A stretch of DNA of 64,000 nucleotides, from positions 5,518,001-5,582,000 of the forward strand of contig OX291551.1 in NCBI GenBank assembly GCA_946406115.1, read 5' to 3'. This DNA is from Apoda limacodes (taxonomy: Eukaryota > Arthropoda > Insecta > Lepidoptera > Limacodidae). The position numbers and the translations under genes are program-made. Shown here one piece after another: positions 32,401 through 42,400 of the stretch (the stretch's first letter is position 1; each line of letters begins with the position of its first letter). Below the pieces are notes generated by a model. That model worked only from the letters and a program-made list of their open reading frames with translations, made no database searches and was not told where the DNA came from.

Positions 32401-35400
32401 AAATCCAGTTTCTCGTGTATACTAAGTGCTACATCGTAATATAAAGGCAGCACTTAATGCATTATTTTTATCTATTTTCTTTTATAATGTTTTGTTTTCT
32501 TTATAAGTGGCATACAATGTTGATTTGTTTTGTTTATTGGTGGCAAACAATTATGTTTTGTTTTGTTTATTAGTAGCTACAATATTGTTTTGTTTTGTTT
32601 ATTAGTAGCATAAAAAGTCAAAGTCAAAGTCAAAATGGTTTATTCAAATAAGGATTTTACAATCACTTTTGAATCGTCAAAGTTATAAAATATTATTTTT
32701 TGAACCCTCCCACCTTCCCGCCGGTTCACAATGTTGTTGATTTCTACCGAGAAGTATCCGGCAAGAAACTCGATAGTTACTCTTTTAAAAACACTATCAA
32801 TAATACAAATAAACTAAAATACAATTAATGTTTTAAATAAAAAAAATTTAGTCGTACAATTTTATGTTATTTCCATTTTAATTTGGTTTACCTATGCATC
32901 CTGTAATTGAGCATCATCAGTCCCAAGGATTTTTATCATTTACATAGTCTGAAATATTGTAGTATGCCTTTTTACAAAGTACCTGCTTGATAAAAGATTT
33001 AAATTTACTTATTGATAGATTTTGAATTTTATTGGGAACTTTGTTGTAAAAGTGTATACATTGTCCCATAAAAGAATTACTTATTTTGTGTAGACGTGTA
33101 TCATGCACCAATAGCTTATTTTTACTTCTAGTATTTACTTTGTGAACGTCACTTTTCTTGCTGAAACTATTGATATTTTTATGTACATATAAAAGATTTT
33201 CATATATGTACTGCGACACTAAAGTTAAAATTTTTACTTCCCTAAACCTATCCCTCAGAGATATCCTAGATCCTAATTTATAAATAGCACGAATTGCCCT
33301 TTTTTGTAACAAAAATATTGTATTTACATCAGCAGCGCTACCCCACAATAGAATACCATATGACATTAAACTATGGAAATAGCTAAAATATACTATTTTT
33401 GCAGTGTCGACATCGGTCAATTGTCTTATTTTCTTGATCGCATACACAGCAGAGCTAAGTTTTTTGGCTAGGTTATGAATATGACGACCCCATTGAAGTT
33501 TGGAGTCCAGCGTTATGCCAAGAAAGACTGTTGAATTAACAAGTTCTAATTGCTCGCCATTAATATTAATACATGTCTGTCTAATATACAATATTGTTTT
33601 TATCACATCTATTCAAAATAAGCTAGTTGGTTCCTCGTAAACAGGGATTAAAGTTGCACTTTGAATTGCGAAGAGATTTCAATTTAGAAAGTGGATCATA
33701 GAGATTGATCAAGCACATTGTATAAACAAGTAACTAGCTGTATAATAAAAAAGGCTGGCCGCGCACGGAACAAATAAAAAAAAAGAATGCGTGAATTGTA
33801 TTCAGCCTTTGTACTCGTAATTGTTTACTAAAATTCATATTTATGATGATACTTACATAAAAAAATAGTACGTTTTCCTCAAGTAGTGATACTGAAATAA
33901 ATAAATGTACTATTCTTATTTTTAAGTTACACTTATCTTTTTTCTCATCGAGGGTGATAAAAAGTAGAGTGTATCACTCGGTCGCATAATTATTTTACCT
34001 TGTGCGTCGTTCTTTGAATCCTTCGCTGCATAAAAATATTATTTTGATCCCTTATGATATAATCTACTATTTGCTTTGTTTATTAGTGGCATACAATATT
34101 TTTTTGTAGTAGCATACGTCATTATATTGTTTTATTTATTAGTGGCATATGTCAACCTTGGCGCGTCATTGATGGCTGACGGGAGGTTGTCAGAAGCAGC
34201 AAGCGCGCTTCGTGCTGGCTCCAGAGCACATGGGCTGCAGGTGCGCGACCGTCGGGAGCACGACGCCGCACGAGTGTCAGCCCTCGTGCAACTAGCTGCT
34301 ATACACTCTCAGCGGGGTCACTTCCATAAAGCGCTTCATGCTTATAAAGAAGCTCTGCAGCTGCTGCCGCATGCCAATGTGCCCATTGTTGGATGGACTA
34401 GACATGTAAGTAGTTAACTACCGAGTACCTTGAAGAAAAGAGTGAGCAGTACTATTAAAATAATGCAATATAAGCTTTTATGAACCGTCAACTTTTCGCA
34501 ATACATTTTTATTTTATTTTAACTACTTACAAAGCGGAAAAAAAGTACCTTTATCTACTTACCTAATTATTTTTAAGTAATATTGTTTGTTTACTCATGC
34601 TACTGCATTCTACTCAAGTTATGTCCTTTTTTGCATTTGAAAATACCTACTTGTGCTGTAATAGGCGTTCAGTCATCCCCACTGTCGTCAATTATACATA
34701 TTATACTAATGGTCTCTCTGACAGTCGATTAGTCACTAGCTTGACAACTTCACACCAGGCCGGTGGCATGCTTGATTGCCATCTTTGTGGTTTAAAAATA
34801 CTTCCGGCGATGCAAACTTACTCAGCATGGCCGAGTTTCTTCAAAGAGATGCCCGTTCCACTGCAGATGGGACGTACAACGGCTGAAGCTACAATTCTTT
34901 TACAGAGCTTACTATCCATGACTGGAGAGATGTACATGCAATTGCAGCAATGGTCACAAGCAGAGCGGAGTATTCTCCTAGCCCTGGATGTAGCACCTCA
35001 CCACGTGGGCACCCATGTCGCTCTTGCACAAATCTTGGCCAGGAATGTAAGTAGAGCTAGTGTTGAATGTTAATTAATGTAAGTAGAGCTAGTGTTGAAT
35101 GTTTATTATTGTAAGTAGAGCTTGTTTTGAACGTTATTTTAACTTTTTTTATTTTCGGTATGAAAATTGCTATTTTTATTTACAGGCTTCGAGAGCACTG
35201 GAAGCTGAAACGTTGTTCAAGAAGGCACTTGCTTTAGCTCCGAACGACCCAGCAGTTAGAGATCAATTCGGTAACTTCATCTTTATTTACTTTGGTATTT
35301 GGCAATTACATAGATAGGTAAAAGGCGAATTAACCTTACATCAACACTGGTTACGTAACGTTAGTTTCATAGAACTAGAGTAAGGCTATTCATAGCTGAC

Positions 35401-37679
35401 ATAAAATCATTACCAAGGTATTTGTATAACAATCATATTTAAATATTAAATATACATTAACATTAAGTTAAAATGCATAATTAATATTTATTATTTTATT
35501 CTCTCTCCATCTTTTGCTTTTAATATTTGGCAAAACAAGTGCTTAGAAGACCCCACACGAAAAGTATAAGAAAATTTCATGATTGAAAAACAACTTTTGG
35601 GTTCTAATTTCAACGATCGTGTGTTGCCAGTATCATTGAGCCCACGTCTATCACATCTGTTGACCTTTTTAAAATATCTTGTCCTTTGTAAAAGGTATGA
35701 CACAGACTTCGTACTATTCGAGTTTCTATACGTAACAAGTTGAGAAATATGAAAATCCGTAGTAGAATTTGAGTGGTACGAAAATTGATAAGCTAAAGTA
35801 GCAATAGTCCGTCACATATAACAAGCTGAAGTTAACATGGCACTTACGGGGATATCCACATCCCACACCATGATGTCATCCCAGTGAGGTGTCAACTTGA
35901 CTTCTGCATGTTAGCTTATAAAAAAAAACGAAGTTGAACGATAAAAAAAAAAGTCCGAATTTGGATACCGAAATCAGAAAAACGAAAAGAAAACAGATGA
36001 TGATTTGGTGATAGCTAAGAAAAGTCTGGACGTAGGTATGAGGTTTGGACTCGTTACTTGTGAATATTCACGGTAGAGACTCATATGTTCAGCAAAGTAC
36101 ATCTTACGGGTGATATAAATAATAATCGAAATAGTGGAAGAAGTAAAAATGTATGGTTTTTAAATGCTATTTATTTTTGTCTATTCCCATCATCTACTTT
36201 ATAACTATACACTAAGAAAACGGGAGTTAGCGAGGTGCTTAATATAGAGCCTGCAAAGTCTACTGCTTCACAGCAATCAAAATCTGCTGTAGCAATCAAG
36301 TAAATTAGTTCAGAATACTAGTATGGAAAAAATAGCAAAGTATGTGGCAAACATTACTTGCATATTATCAACCGCTTGACTTTATTAAATGTTTAGATAG
36401 ATAAACGTGTGGCTTATTAGGTAATAGCAACTCTGTTCGTAGCATTTGACATATTTTCTTAGCTATTTTTGTATTGTGAACTCATTTACTTAATTGCTAC
36501 AGCAGATTTGGATTGCTGTTTTAAGCAGTAAAAAATGCGGGCTCTATATGAACCACCTCGCTAACTAGCGTTTTTTTAGTTACATGTATATTTCAGCAAG
36601 TTATCAGAGCTACGGACTTCTGAAAATAGTACCTGCGCCTAGTCTACGTAAGAGTTAGAGGTTCAAAGCAATGTACCTATTCCGAAAACGATGCCAAATT
36701 TAAGAACTTGTACCTATAACAATATGTCATGGCAATTACAACGTCATAAAATAATATTTTTGAATTAGGTATGTTCCTGAGGTCACAACGGAGACTACGA
36801 GAATCAGCTGAACAACTGGTGACGGCAGCGAGACTCTCTCCTACAAGCAGCTCGAGAGCAGCATCAGCTGCGAGAGCTCTCAGAGAAGCAAGACGCTGTC
36901 GCTCGGCAGAACGATGGTATAGCCGGGCAGCACAACTTAATCCTGAGGTAATATTGGTTTATTAATGTTAGATTTAAAAAAAAAATTGGTCAATAGTGAC
37001 TTGAGTTCGCGGACTAAGGGTTCCGTACTTAGAATTGGTTAATTTGAAAGCTTAACACGGTAAATGCCAGAATAAATTTTGTGTAGCCCAGTGGGCCGCG
37101 GCGGACATCTGCGAACGCCAATACGTCAGGTCTAGGGGACTGCGTCGGAGAGTGTGTCCCCATGCCCTCGATCACTACAAAAGACTTTCAGCGGCCCCAC
37201 AGTACAGCTCTTGCCACTTGGCACAAGAAATAATCGAAAGACTTAGGGGCTCTCCAACAAGTTGCTTCCAAAAATGTTGTTGAAATGATACGGTATTACA
37301 GAAAGGTCTAATACAGGTAGAATTTGTTCCTTCAAAATTCTAGTCTGCTGCATTGGAAGATTTTTTTCAAGATTCCGGATTAAAAGGATACTGTATTAAT
37401 AAATGGCGTATGCATCACTCGCCTTTGATTTATTGAGGACATTGGATTACAATATAGGCAATCACAGTAATTAACTTTAATTTTTTTAACTAAAATCACT
37501 TTTTGTTTCAGAATGCTGAGTATCACTCTAACCTCGGTGCAATTCTTCATTTAAACGGTAAATACGCAGCGGCTGCCGTTTCGTATCGAAGAGCACTCCA
37601 GTTACATCCTAACGATGAAGTAACGGTGACTAACTTAAAAAGAGTAAGAACACTGATGGGTGACCAACTTGATAAGTAG
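28485..37679 (+). CDS. Tmtc2: TMTC2-type O-mannosyltransferase, eight exons, 5' partial
   Basis: Exons 28485-29460, 30412-30526, 31855-31940, 34143-34405, 34906-35046, 35186-35270, 36769-36947 and 37512-37679 join in phase to 670 codons plus TAG. Residues 1-325 hold membrane segments and the conserved DUF1736 block (LTRTYTFAYLPVFN at 44-57, FDWSMDSIP at 69-77). A 115-residue Cys/His-rich loop (about 104-218) follows, then FIPASNMLFYVGFVVAERIL (235-254) and LYMPSVGFC. From residue 326 on come TPR repeats (first NLGSVLTAQGRTAEAEVAFE). Family knowledge: TMTC1-4 are endoplasmic reticulum membrane proteins that O-mannosylate cadherin-type domains, with TPRs in the lumen. The order and wording of the segments fit TMTC2 better than TMTC1, 3 or 4 (first TPR after NPxKA, the loop, and the MGEMYM-type TPR). 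The N-terminus with the catalytic acidic motif is not in the assembled part; vertebrate TMTC2 is about 830 residues, so some 150-250 residues are missing. Confidence 0.9.
29560..29875 (-). mobile_element. short dispersed repeat in TMTC2 intron 1
   Basis: It carries a CCTACGTCA motif, ccaaatttcaagtttctaga, cccagtagtttgggctg, and a tail tcaatcagtctgttccttct ending in ttttatata. The same order of blocks is found at 40985-41330, 41335-41640 and 41880-42165, so it belongs to that family (the Helitron-like, CTAGT-ended repeat). Confidence 0.6.
30412..30526 (+). CDS. Tmtc2: TMTC2 exon B (first TPR)
   Basis: The acceptor is tttgtctatag|CG and the donor is AACTT|gtaagt. It encodes YGNLGSVLTAQGRTAEAEVA and on to MADVHYN, a canonical TPR helix pair. 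Entry phase 1 and exit phase 2 agree with its neighbours. Confidence 0.92.
31030..31840 (+). repeat. dispersed repeat in TMTC2 intron 2
   Basis: It opens with accggacaagtgcgaggcgg (31049), a hallmark of a very common insect repeat. It then shows ttgacagacattcagacatg, atttcatgattctaggtcaa and cctccatgcgtttcagag blocks. Similar blocks occur at 45190-45850. There is no conserved frame. Confidence 0.5.
31855..31940 (+). CDS. Tmtc2: TMTC2 exon C (second TPR)
   Basis: The acceptor is gttttttttttcag|AGG and the donor is GCTT|gtatgt. It encodes GILLQNQRRFGEAIKCFEKA then IYFRPSMA; 86 bp, too short to be called by ORF length. The phase is consistent on both sides. Confidence 0.9.
32110..32396 (+). mobile_element. 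Helitron-like repeat (CTAGT end) in TMTC2 intron 3
   Basis: It contains acaacaactaaaattgattt, aacatagagatagcttatat, ttgccgtaggaatcccacg and ends gatccgcaggaaaaaCTAGT. It is in the plus orientation, with the 3' end at 32396. Confidence 0.45.
32508..32611 (+). repeat. Tmtc2: acceptor-like minisatellite in TMTC2 intron 3 (upstream block)
   Basis: Three units of 33, 33 and 32 bp (32508-32540, 32541-32573, 32574-32605) and a partial fourth share tttgttttgtttattag|tg/ta-gca. Each looks like the true acceptor of exon D plus the first exon bases. AG ends fall at 32507, 32573 and 32605; the unit end at 32540 is GG. The block is separated from the related block at 34063-34142 by a LINE fragment. Confidence 0.8.
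32612..33640 (-). mobile_element. CR1-like LINE 3' fragment in TMTC2 intron 3 (family D)
   Basis: A 229-codon minus-strand frame (33606-32917) holds the RT C-terminal region: LGITLDSKLQWGRHIHNLAK, LMSYGILLWGSA, LLQKRAIRAIYKLG and VNDKNPWD at the end. It runs antisense to the host gene. The 3' end is an AAAGTC hexamer repeat (gtcaaagtcaaagtcaaaat at 32618). It is truncated on the 5' side near 33620-33640, so it is inactive. The frame is unusually intact for a truncated copy, which suggests recent arrival. Confidence 0.82.
34063..34142 (+). repeat. Tmtc2: acceptor-like minisatellite next to TMTC2 exon D
   Basis: Units end in AG at 34086, 34109 and 34142 (spacing 23 and 33 bp). 34110-34142 repeats the start of exon D (tagcatacgtc against tggcatatgtc, 9 of 11). 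The AG at 34109 is in phase with the normal acceptor. The AG at 34086 would lead to TAG after eight codons. Confidence 0.82.
34143..34405 (+). CDS. Tmtc2: TMTC2 exon D (third and fourth TPRs)
   Basis: The acceptor is tttatttattag|TGG and the donor is GACAT|gtaagt. It encodes LAYVNLGASLMADGRLSEA and, later, ALVQLAAIHSQRGHFHKALH. The acceptor is the last of an array of near-copies (see 32508-32611 and 34063-34142). A competing AG at 34109 is in the same phase and would add 11 codons. Confidence 0.88.
34906..35046 (+). CDS. Tmtc2: TMTC2 exon E (TPR)
   Basis: The acceptor is acaattcttttacag|AGC and the donor is AGGAAT|gtaagt. It encodes SLLSMTGEMYMQLQQWSQAE and then ALDVAPHHVGTHVALAQILA. Entering here in phase 0 joins the exon-D end directly to the family's S-L-x-x-M-G-E motif. 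The open frame upstream to 34597 is intronic and is not needed. Confidence 0.85.
35044..35142 (+). repeat. Tmtc2: donor-like minisatellite at TMTC2 exon E / intron 5
   Basis: A 32-bp unit starting gtaagtagagctagtgttga is present three times: at 35047 (the true donor), 35079 and 35111. Units 1 and 2 are nearly identical; unit 3 is more diverged. Only the first donor keeps the frame, because TAA at 35071-35073 follows. Confidence 0.92.
35186..35270 (+). CDS. Tmtc2: TMTC2 exon F (TPR)
   Basis: The acceptor is tttttatttacag|GCT and the donor is CAATTCG|gtaact. It encodes ASRALEAETLFKKALALAPN then DPAVRDQF; 85 bp, exit phase 1. Confidence 0.88.
36215..36576. mobile_element. MITE with ~100-bp TIRs in TMTC2 intron 6, TA-flanked
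   Basis: The left arm (36215-36312) and the reverse complement of the right arm (36479-36576) share gttagcgaggtg, atatagagcc, tactgctt, cagcaatc and aatctgctgtagcaat in order. TA occurs immediately outside both ends (36213-36214 and 36577-36578), as expected for Tc1/mariner-type insertion. The interior is non-coding, 362 bp in all. Confidence 0.75.
36769..36947 (+). CDS. Tmtc2: TMTC2 exon G (TPR)
   Basis: The acceptor is tttttgaattag|GTATG and the donor is CCTGAG|gtaata. It encodes GMFLRSQRRLRESAEQLVTA, with A/R-rich helices and a TPR ending AAQLNPE. Entry phase 1, exit phase 0. Confidence 0.85.
37086..37283 (+). other. GC-rich open frame inside TMTC2 intron 7
   Basis: A 65-codon open frame (AQWAAADICERQYVRSRGLR, later YKRLSAAPQYSSCHLAQEII) ends at TGA 37281-37283. 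It is GC-rich, in contrast to the AT-rich intron around it, and an acceptor-like ttttgtgtag precedes it. I recognise no family. The frame is not the phase needed to extend TMTC2 (exon G ends in phase 0). It may be a decayed gene fragment or a captured exon. Confidence 0.3.
37512..37679 (+). CDS. Tmtc2: TMTC2 exon H (last TPR and stop)
   Basis: The acceptor is cttttgtttcag|AAT; stop codon TAG at 37677-37679. It encodes AEYHSNLGAILHLNGKYAAA and ends NLKRVRTLMGDQLDK. This matches the family's final TPR, so the C-terminus is complete. Confidence 0.92.
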   Translation, partial: NAEYHSNLGAILHLNGKYAAAAVSYRRALQLHPNDEVTVTNLKRVRTLMGDQLDK

Positions 37680-37760
37680 TTTCTTAAGAATTGTTGCTTA
37701 GGCCCCATTTTAATTTCGTTTTTCAGTTGTAATAAATAAATTTATTAGAAAATAGGTATT
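37680..37760 (+). promoter_or_regulatory. likely proximal poly(A) signal of TMTC2
   Basis: Overlapping AATAAA hexamers start at 37731 and 37735, 52-56 bp after the stop. Another candidate (AATAAA) lies near 37868. Which is used cannot be told from sequence. Confidence 0.45.
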
Positions 37761-40419
37761 TTACATAAAAACTGGCTTCCATAAATGTTTTAAGATGTTT
37801 CTAATGGTTATCTCTTAAGTGCATTCTTTTATTAATTCTTATCGAAGTACATTTTAACTAACTTAAAATAAAAGATTTATTTTATTCTTGTTGTCTCAAT
37901 TTAAGTTTATTGAGGCGGTATTATTCGTATTTATTAAACGTTACATTAAAAATGACAAAAAGTCTGACTTTTTTTTATTTGATTTGGTTAATATATTACT
38001 GTACGGTTATTGTATATAAATAGATAATATTGGACAGTTATTTTAACTACTGTTTCATATGAAACATTGTAACATAATGGTGATCTTAAAACGTGAATGT
38101 TTACAGTTTTATACTTTTTCATATATCTTCTGGCACCTCACGTAAAAAAAAATTGGCAAGGAAGTAAAAGATCATTAAACTTTATTTTACTGATAAGGAA
38201 AGCATTTAATTCTATACGTTTGTTTTTTGGACTTTTGTAAGGCTTTCGACCTGGTCTTTTTCATAAAACTGGTAAAAACTTAGACATACGCCCCTGCTGA
38301 GCTTAAATCAATATTTTACTATTGCTACTATAGCCAAATTATTGTTGTTAAATGGACGAACACTCGTTCCGATTCTAATTCGCTATAGGTACGGATATCT
38401 GTCTTGAATTGAGACTAAATATTTCTAATAATATTTGAAATCTGTATTTGATTTCCTTTAGTGTTTGCTTTAATGTGAACTTCATAATAATTTAAAAACA
38501 TTCACTTGTGATGGTGTAATCGTCAAATATAAATTTTATTGTTAAATTTTTCACGCCAATTGCCAAAATTTCAATAAAAAATTTGTTGTAAATAGTTTAT
38601 GTATATCTATACAATCATAACAAGGAACAACGACACTTTTACATTATAATCGAAGTTTGTCTTTACTATAATTGAAAAAAAACACAATATGAGGTATATT
38701 AAAAAAATAGAAGGAAAATAATGGAAATAATAATTACAATTATTACTTTTTATTACTTAGACCTTGAAACAAACTACCGACCCCCAAGTTTACCCCTAAA
38801 TGAATGAATATCGCCTTTCGAAATTCATGCAGCTAGTTTTATGTGGGGTAGCACTTACAAGTTATTATATCTGCTAAATTGAATAATGAATGTATAACAA
38901 ATTTCAGTTGGGGATGTTTTTGTTAAATTTGAATACAAAGGCTAGTGTCTGCATAAATTTAAGTAACTAAGTTACAATTATATAAATATTCTATGACTTA
39001 AAAGTTTGTCATAAATTATATTAAATAATAGGAATTTAATGCATCAATGTTACGCACATCAAAAATTATTATTTATGATGATTAGTCTTGGTAGATACTT
39101 TAATTATTTATAGCAAGTTTCAAAATAGCATATCGTTTCATTGTTTTGTTAAAAGGTTATTTTATTTAATTATTTTTAATTTAAAATATACAGGATACAT
39201 TTTTGATAGATAGATAGATTAAATTTGCAATATTTCATAAGTAAATCAAATGAAACAGTTTTTTTAATGTAATAATATAAATGTCTCCAATTACAACTCA
39301 ATACTATATATATACTCAATAATAATACAACAACAATAACAACAACAAGTAGTAGTTATATAAAGACTCTTACAATGCAGCCAGACTAGTACCGTTTGAG
39401 TAGAGATATATACTTACTATATGTTTAAGTTATGTTTATTTTAATATTACTTTTATTTTCGTCGCGTTTATTTCGAATGTTACCTTGTAAAAAATACTTA
39501 ATTTTTCCCACAAACATAAGCTTGTAATACATATAGTTTTATTTTATATAATTTTATGTAAAACTTTTGTCGTATATTTATTTTATTATTGAAGTAAAAA
39601 AAAGAAAATAAAATTAATATACGGAGCGCTATCTATTTGTTAACTAGAGCATCTAAAGTACTATTGATAACCAGCATCATCTAGCGAAAGTGCCACACAC
39701 CTCACTTTTCTGTACGGCTTGGTCGTAATATAATGTTGCAAGTATATACTTTACGAAACATGTTGCTTAAATTACTACTAATATAATACTAGTTTTGATA
39801 TTTTTAACAGACAATTTTTTTTTTAATAAATAGGATCCCAATATCAATAACAATTAATTAAAAGTGCATGTCAGGATCATTGATGTCAATTACATAAAAT
39901 GCATATGCATCTTTTTTTTTCCTTTTTTTTATATGGTGGTTGTTTCAATTATACAAGAATTTTTAATCAAATGGAACAAATTAATCATACATTATTTTTA
40001 TATAAGATGTCAAACATATCCAATGCATGTTTGTAATTGTAAATTATCAAAGCATAATTGTTAATATAGTGCATTGTAAGTTGCTAAAATATTGTAAATA
40101 AATTTGTAATATAAAAGTTATTACGATGCTTTCATATTTTTTTCTAGAAATATATTTATTTCTATTGTTTTCTTACACCTATGACAATAATATGTAAATT
40201 ACGCTTTCGTAGTAATAGATCGAAATGCCAAAAATTGTTTTCTTTAAATTGTAATGTTAAAATATGTTTTTATGATGTTATGAAAAATTACAAAGTTGTT
40301 TCATTAGGCTATGAAATAAAAAGTCATGTTAACTTTTAGTGTTAATTTTTTTTTTTCGTTACTAAAACTGTTTTTTTTTTAAATTAACATTTTCGTGTGG
40401 CTTTATTAATTTTATTAAA

Positions 40420-40467
<48 letters not shown>

Positions 40468-40984
40468 TGACGTATATTTAAATGATTACTAAAAGAACTT
40501 TCTATATAGTTTCTTTACTGTGAAATATCTTCATATACATTAATTATGCATATAAATATATAAAAACATATAAATTATAACATGTATAAAAGTAATCATA
40601 TGTTCAAACTGTATCAATTAAATACTTATGATTCGAAAACATTGTAAACATATTTTCATGAGTAAATTATATGTATCCAATTTTTACATGTAATTTTTAA
40701 TTCATTATAAGACATTATTAAATGTATAATTCTTCGTACAAAATGGAAATGCTTCAATCTTTGTTATTTTTTATTTCTATCGGCTTGAATTAATTAAAAA
40801 CGATGGTGAATGAATGAGGTGATGAAATCTCTAGTGTTATTTAAGAAAACCTGCGAGTTTCAAAGTGATACTAATAAGTACCTATATGTTGATAAATTTT
40901 GTAAATAAAAGCTTCGATATTTTACGCAAGTTTTTCAATTTTTATCTATCTAATATAAGTAAATAAATAAACAATTATGAGAGA
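37761..40984. other. AT-rich 3' flank of TMTC2, no gene seen
   Basis: Over 3 kb of AT-rich DNA with many AATAAA and A/T runs, possibly partly 3' UTR. It holds an (AT)n microsatellite at 40421-40462. No coding frame with family resemblance was found. Confidence 0.5.
40421..40462. repeat. (TA)21 microsatellite
   Basis: Uninterrupted TA dinucleotides from 40421 to 40462. Confidence 0.98.
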
Positions 40985-42165
40985 TTAGCTTATTCCCGCA
41001 ACTTCGTCTGCGTAAACTTTTAAAAAAAAAAACAGCTTTTGACTGTTTACACATTTTCATCCTCTATTTTGCCGTCTAGAGAATAATTTTTCAAAAACGG
41101 TGAATCACGTGAATCTTAATTTTTAACGTTTAAGCCATGTTTTAGCCTTCATGCAAACTGCCAACTCATATTTTACCCTCTTAGGGGACTTATTTCCAAA
41201 AATCCCTTCTTAGTGCAGACTTACGTCATTTAAGGAACGTTTGTGCAAAAGTCATGCTTCTAGACACAGCGGTTTCAGCTGTTCGTTCATCGATTAGTCA
41301 GTCAGCCAGTCAATTTCTTCTTTTATATAAATGTAGCTGAACCGGCGAACGTTGTTTCTTTTTTTAAAACAACCTAATAGGGTTGTACTAATTCAGAAAC
41401 CTTCCCCGGTGTGTGCATAACAACTTACCAAAATTTCATTACAATCGGTTTATCCTTATTGCGTGAATCAGACTCGCACTTCACCCTTTCAGTAAATCCT
41501 TATCTTAGCGGATGCCTACGTCATACAAAGACCACACCCTCCAAGTTTCAGGTCTCTACGATCAGCGGTTTAGGCTGTGCGTTGATCCGTCAGCCAGTCA
41601 TTCAGGACAAAGCGTTTTATATGTATAAGATAGATAGAAAAAAAAAACTTTAAGTATTATTGTACACAAAAAAACAAACACCTAAAAAATGCATAAGCTG
41701 TTTGAGCTTAGAAACCCCTTAAATGATTTACTAATATAGTATGGTGTTTATGTTTTTAAGTAAGTTCCACCTTTTTTTAATAAAATCGAATTGAGTTGTC
41801 AAACATGTGTCAAAATAAAATATAATTTAATCAAAAGCACTAAGGAGTATTGATATCAACTTCAAAGCAAATCACCGCCAAATAACTTTCTACCCCTTTT
41901 TAACCCCGTCAGGGGATGAATTTCAATAAAATACGAAACTCGTCTTTCATCAATTCTGTTATAAAAGGTATTGGACCAAGGAATCACGTTGTCCCATACA
42001 AACTTTGCCCCCCTTTTTCACCCCCTTAGGGGTAGAATTCCGGAAAATCCCTTCTTATCGGATGCCTACGTCATACAAAGACCACACCCTCCAAGTTTCA
42101 GGTCTCTACGATCAGCGGTTGATCCATCAGTCATTCAGGACAAAGCCTTTTATATGTATAGATAC
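40985..42165 (-). mobile_element. cluster of three Helitron-like repeats
   Basis: The first copy (40985-41330) begins, on this strand, with rc CTAGT-type bases (ttagcttattcccgcaactt). The second (41335-41640) and third (41880-42165) share a near-identical ~100-bp tail: gcggatgcctacgtcataca, aagaccacaccctccaagtt, tcaggtctctacgatcagcg, and cagtcattcaggacaaagc. The second has an extra taggctgtgc not in the third. The adjacency suggests duplication or a preferred site. Confidence 0.6.
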
Positions 42166-42264
42166 TATTTATTAGAAGTTAATTAATTATTATTGTTCCT
42201 TAACATAAAAAAAAACAGAACCTTTAAAAATAACTTTGTTGTCTATCAGTCCGTTTGACCATTT

Positions 42265-42400
42265 TTAGGGTTCCGTATCCAAAGCGTGGTAACGAAACCC
42301 AATATTAAGTGTGCGCTGTCTGTCTGTCCGACCTTTCAATGGCTATATATTTTGAACCGTAACAGGTGTCAGGCCCATTATCAAGTTTTCACAGATTTAG
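42265..42400 (+). repeat. GTCTGTCTGTCCGACC-type repeat, second copy
   Basis: It has agggttccgtatccaaagcg, then gctgtctgtctgtccgacct and a tail ending in ttttcacagatttag. Compare 8090-8230. Confidence 0.5.

Noticed and set aside
34597..34905. Upstream extension of TMTC2 exon E by about 100 codons
   Set aside because: The frame is open but has no family similarity, and a strong acceptor at 34906 joins exon D to the conserved S-L-x-x-M-G-E motif in phase 0.
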